From: Calamus simplicifolius
Lineage: Eukaryota > Streptophyta > Magnoliopsida > Arecales > Arecaceae
Direction: 5' to 3'
Length of the DNA: 64,000 bases
NCBI GenBank assembly: GCA_900491605.1
Contig: UESW01004424.1
Coordinates: 817,684-881,683, forward strand
Part shown: piece by piece, positions 59,948-64,000 of the stretch
Layout: the number at the start of each line of letters is the position of its first letter
How positions within the stretch are numbered: position 1 is the stretch's first letter
Position numbers and translations under genes: made by a program
Notes under the pieces: generated by a model
What the model was told of the DNA's origin: nothing
Database searches by the model: none
What the model saw: the letters and a program-made list of their open reading frames with translations, nothing else

Positions 59948-61200
59948 TGTAGGACCGATTTGCATGCAAGTAAATTTTATATAATTAATGATTGCAGTTG
60001 ATTAGTCTTCCGAAGTAATAGCCTAAGAGAGATTCAGAAAAACTCACAGTAACTCCGTACGCGAAACAGTTTCATAGAAAAGTAAAGAAGAAAGATCATC
60101 GAGGCTAAGAAGCCTCAGTAGGGCTTACTCTCCTTCAATAAAGTTACTAGTAGATTAGAGAGGGTGTACCTGGCATGAGAAAAATATCAAAATACTGAAG
60201 GGTCGCTCTGCTTGGTGAATGCGCCCTAGATGACCAAGTCTCGAGCCCACGGATCTACGGTCAAGTATCCGCTGATCAGGATGATGATCACCTTGAATCC
60301 TAGATTCGTGGCTACTGAGGGATCTGCAAGATCACCATACAAGGACTAATAATAAAAGAGAAATCAGAATAAAGGTAAAGAGAAGAAGAAGAAGTGGAGA
60401 AGGAGGTGGGGGCAGCCGAGGGTCCTTGGGCATCCCCTGGATAGGGCAAGGCGGTGGCTAGGGCTCTTGGGCGATTGCATGGACGGATGCAAGGGGTGGC
60501 TAGGGTTTGGGCATTCACTGTTGGATGACAAGAATGAGGCTAAGGTTTAAGGTTGGGCAGCTTGGATGCAAGCATGCATAGGAGTAAGAACACAAGAACA
60601 CTAAGAAAAATATGACTCAAAATAACTGATTGATTGTATTGATTGATTGAAAGGTTTCATACTTTTTTTTCATATAAGAGGGTCTTTTTTATAGGATAAG
60701 AGACTTGGGGTCCAAGTAAATACAAATATGAAAATAAAAAGAGGCACCCCTTTTCATAAAAGAAAATTTAAAAAAATTCTAAAATTGATGCCCACTTTCT
60801 TTCTAAAATGTGGATTAAGTGGCACCCTTTGAATTTGAATATACGAAAGAAAATTTAAAATATGATAATTTGGGGTGGCCATGTTAGGCATCCTTCACTT
60901 GCTTCATTGGGCTGAATTCAAGGTTAAAATTTTTAAAAGAATTGGACGACAATATGGGCATCCTTCACTGCTGCAATTCAGGGCTGAAAATTTAAATCTG
61001 GATGGCATGCATTTGGGCATCCCTTTACTGCTTCTATGTGTAGGCCTTGTCTTTTTTTCCTATACTGGTGTCTCCTTTGTAAGCTAAATAAACTTACTAT
61101 ATGACTCATATTAAAATAAATTAAACTAGATAAGATTCAAATTAAAATAAACTGAACTGGATGGGACTCAAATTAAAATAAACTAAACCTAATTTCTCAA
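59948..61200 (-). repeat. Probable 3' LTR of the chromovirus
   Basis: The region directly downstream (on the - strand) of the chromovirus pol lacks coding frames. It begins on the + strand with TGTAGGACCGATTTGCATGC (59948), a plausible reversed LTR end. The right border near 61200 is uncertain. No target-site duplication could be checked because the 5' LTR is not in the window. Confidence 0.4.
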
Positions 61201-61229
61201 CTCAAGACTTGAATCAAAACTAATCAGAT

Positions 61230-63150
61230 ATCCATATAGGGTTAAGAATCCTCTGCCTGATCCGGATGTCCATACCAATTCTTTTGGGATGGAAAGAACT
61301 CGATCCCGTCGAGTATGGATCATTATGGCTCTGGTATCTCTTTAGTAGGTCTAGGTCGAGGCGCTGTAAGTCCTCTCGAGTAATTCATAAATCGTTAGAT
61401 TTGGGGCGACCCTGCCATCAGATTAGGTAGCGTTGATAACCGTGGTTCCGGATCGTAATGGCTTGATCATCTAGGATACGCTCGATCCACTCTCCTCGCT
61501 CAGGCAAAATTGGTGGTGGACACTCTTGGGTAGGTTCGCTCTTGAAAGGAGGGTTAGGTCCAAAGCAATCACTAGGAATCGTCGCCGGTTCCCTATACTC
61601 TATTAGGTCTGCAATATTGAAGGTTGAGCTAATGCTTTAATCCAAGGGCAGATCTAGCACATAGGCATTGGGTCCTACCTTCTCTATCACTTTAAATGGG
61701 CTAGCTCCGTGAGCGTAAAGTTTCTTAACGGTCCCTGGCGGGAACTATTCAGGCCTAAGCCTAACCATGACAAAATCCTCTACACCGAATTCTTTGGCTC
61801 TTCTTCAAGAGTTAGCTAGTCTTTTATAAGTTTCATTACTTCGATTTATTTTATGGCTAATGTCCTTATATAAGTCTCCGATATGCTATGCAAATGCTTG
61901 TGCAGACTCTGAGACTCGTGTATGGAGGGATAAAGGAATTAAATCAAGTGGATGATTAGGCTTGTACCCGTGGACTATCTCAAATGGACTCTTGCCCATA
62001 AACCTATTTACTGAGCTGTTATAGACAAACTTTGCACGAGGTAGCAATAGAACCCACGTTCCTAGGTGTTCGCCTACAAGGCACCTAAGAAGGTTTCCTA
62101 GACTACGGTTCACCACTTCATTTTGTCTATCCATTTAGGGATGAAAGGCTGTAGAAAAATTAAGTTTGGTCCCTAATAGATGCCATTGCATTTTTCAAAA
62201 GTACTTGGTGAACCTAACATCCTCATCAAAAACAATGGTCTTGGGTAGGCCATGGAGCTTGACCACATTATCTAAGAAAAGTTGGGCTATTCTAGATGCA
62301 TCAAAGGTTTGCGAACAAAGAATGAAGCGTGCCATCTTAAAGAACCTATCAACCACTACAAAGATAAAGTAATGTTTCTTCTGGGTCTTAGGTAATCCTA
62401 AAATGAAGTCCATACTGAGGTCTTACTAAGGACGATCAGGCACTGGCAAGAAGAATATAGGCCGGTGTTCTGCTTCTATTATTTTGCAACGACACAAGTT
62501 CGACATTGGGCGACTATTAGGGCAATGAGCCTTTTTAATCCTAGCCAATAAAATTGGTCCTCTATCGCTATGATGGTCTTATCTCTTCCAAAATGACCAG
62601 CTAATCCTCCAGCGTGCATTTTCCAGACTAGGAACTTTCTAAGTGATGTCCTAGGGATACAAAGTCTATTGCCCCTAAAAAGGTAACCATCATGGATGGT
62701 ATAATCTCCACTGGTACTGGATGGTCATAGCCGAAGGGTCTTATGAATTTTACCAAAGTCAGGGCAGGTCTCATACTCATCTTTTATCGATTGAACCCTA
62801 TAACTTTGGTGCTAACAGTACTCAACAACAAAGACTTATGGCTTAGGGCGTCTGGTACCTTATTTTCTATCTTGGCATGGTGTTTCAGGACAAAAGTGTA
62901 TGCCTAAATGTATTCAACCCATTGTCGTGCCTAGAATTGAGCTTCTTTTGGGAGTTTAGAAATTGAAGTGCCTCATTATCAGAAAATAAAACAAACTCCT
63001 GCGGCGGTAAGTAATGTCTCCAATACTTAAGGGCCGGTATTACCACATAGAATTTTTTTATCATAGGTGGAACATCTAAGTTTAGCTTCATTTAGTTTTT
63101 CACTAAAGAAAGCTATGGAGTAATTTTCTTGGCTTAACACTCCACCTATG
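61230..63150 (-). pseudogene. Chromovirus (Ty3/gypsy) RNase H, integrase and chromodomain remnant
   Basis: Order on the - strand is RNase H (63150-62885: IGGVLSQENYSIAFFSEKLN, FVLFSDNEALQFLNSQKKLN), integrase core (62413-61886: MDFILGLPKTQKKHYFIFVV, VDRFFKMARF, KFVYNSSVNRFMGKSPFEIV), the C-terminal GPNAYVLDLP segment (about 61680), then a chromodomain-like end at about 61500-61330 (EWIERILDDQAITIRNHGYQ, ITREDLQRLD). A chromodomain after integrase defines chromoviruses and is thought to direct insertion to chromatin marks. In the integrase core the usual TSDRD segment reads VFDEDVRF. Stops and frameshifts are frequent. It is truncated at 63150 by another insertion. Confidence 0.83.
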
Positions 63151-64000
63151 TGTTGGAAGATTATTGAAAAATTATATGCCCCAATTCTTTTGATTTTGAT
63201 GATTACCAAAAGCCATGAGTACTGTAAAAGATGTGATATGTTTATTTACATGTGCAATGAATTTATCTTGAACAATCAATGAGAATGTTAAAGTTTGACA
63301 TTAATCATTTTGAAAGTAACTTTAAGCTCAATGTTTAAGCTTTCAAAAAGAAATTTTATAATTCATAGATTAATCAATGAGTTTTTGAAATACTTCTTGA
63401 ATTAATTCTTAATGTCAATTTTATTGAATTCAAGTCAAAACAATGATTTAAAATGAATCTGGAATGATTTTAAAGTCAATCAGAAAACTTTCTGATTTTT
63501 GATACGTTCCAGAGCCGACTCTTGAGTTTCAGAGTCACTCCCCTCAGAGAATAGAAATGACTATCTGTCTCGAGTTGACCCACGTAATTTCACAAGTCGA
63601 CCCCCGATTCTGTCGAGCCGACTCTATGACTGTGCGAGTCGACTCCGCTCAGACACAAGAGGTGTATTTTTCTGAGCACTTCGCGAGTCGACCCCAACTT
63701 TTCATGAGTCGACCCTTTGAATTTCTAAATATTTCTATTTTTAGTATCACGACCTCGAGCCGACTCGGAAAAGCATGAGTCGACTCCAGCAAATCTGGGC
63801 GAGATTTTTTCGAATGCCAACTCAGCGTCAATGGTAAGATTTTTGATTAACGGCTATTTTTCTTTGTCTCTAACGGCTATATTTTTGCAGAATCTATAAA
63901 TAGAGAAGCCGTTTTCAAATCAAAGATATACAAAAAGAGAGATATTTATTCCAAGAGAAAAGAAAGGAAAAATCGGAAAAACAGAGCATCAGTTGAAAAA
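63151..64000 (+). mobile_element. LTR of another retrotransposon inserted in the chromovirus, runs out of the window
   Basis: The RNase H frame stops abruptly at 63150, and new sequence starting TGTTGGAAGATTATTGAAAA begins at 63151. TG is the expected LTR start. The block contains repeated 9-12 bp motifs of the AGTCGACTC / GAGCCGACTC kind (63510-63790) and a TATA box, CTATAAATAGAG, at 63893-63904, followed by an A/G-rich leader. This fits a 5' LTR U3/R region in + orientation. The family, perhaps a Ty1/copia element, is a guess. Confidence 0.6.
63893..63904 (+). promoter_or_regulatory. TATA box of the LTR promoter
   Basis: CTATAAATAGAG is a near-perfect plant TATA box about 740 bases into the LTR, followed by an AG-rich untranslated leader. 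It would drive transcription rightward, out of the window. Confidence 0.6.

Noticed and set aside
1..64000. tRNA, rRNA or organelle-derived inserts
   Set aside because: I scanned for tRNA-like T-loops and familiar rRNA or plastid genes and found none convincing. A tRNAscan run would settle this.

Overview
The window is nuclear DNA of a flowering plant. It has interrupted genes with GT/AG introns, plant-type protein families, GA/CT microsatellites and dense LTR retrotransposons. A monocot such as a palm fits the general look, but I infer that weakly and the sequence does not prove it. About 25 kb on the left is gene-bearing and AT-rich. The remaining 39 kb is mostly retrotransposon, much of it nested.

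Left part (1-25,700). On the + strand lies the 3' part of a gene for a plant-specific S26-type (mitochondrial inner-membrane-protease-like) protein, with four exons between 2309 and 8378. Its 5.2-kb intron holds a decayed LINE. Next comes a complete gene for a PUB3/PUB4-type U-box ARM-repeat E3 ubiquitin ligase (CDS 12103-16369). A possible first exon of an unrecognised gene lies at 18067-18184. Two further LINE remnants (19.8-21.2 kb and 21.6-22.2 kb) and long stretches without recognisable genes follow. Both recognised host genes show only single-base-loss frameshifts (five in all), which looks like homopolymer under-calling in the source assembly rather than true pseudogenes.

Right part (25,700-64,000). 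Two complete Ty3/gypsy elements of the Tat lineage are delimited by perfect 5-bp target-site duplications. Element 1 spans 29030-42901 on the - strand (TSD ATAGG). Element 2 spans 43729-55217 on the + strand (TSD GTAAT). Both have the order LTR, PBS, gag, protease, RT-RNase H, second RNase H, integrase, tandem-repeat array, accessory ORF, LTR. In both, the accessory ORF lies antisense to gag-pol, carries a 'putative gypsy type transposon' (PF04195-like) domain plus a coiled coil, and has two small introns at matching places. A truncated third relative sits at 25.8-28.6 kb. The two tandem arrays (about 137 bp x 19-20 and 48 bp x 20) are unrelated in sequence but sit in the same place in each element. 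All gag-pol regions are broken by stops, frameshifts or lost catalytic residues, so none of these copies looks autonomous.

Right end (55,218-64,000). AT-rich degenerate repeat DNA is followed by a Tat-like integrase scrap and a - strand chromovirus with a chromodomain-like C-terminus. The RNase H of this chromovirus is interrupted at 63151 by another LTR that runs out of the window.
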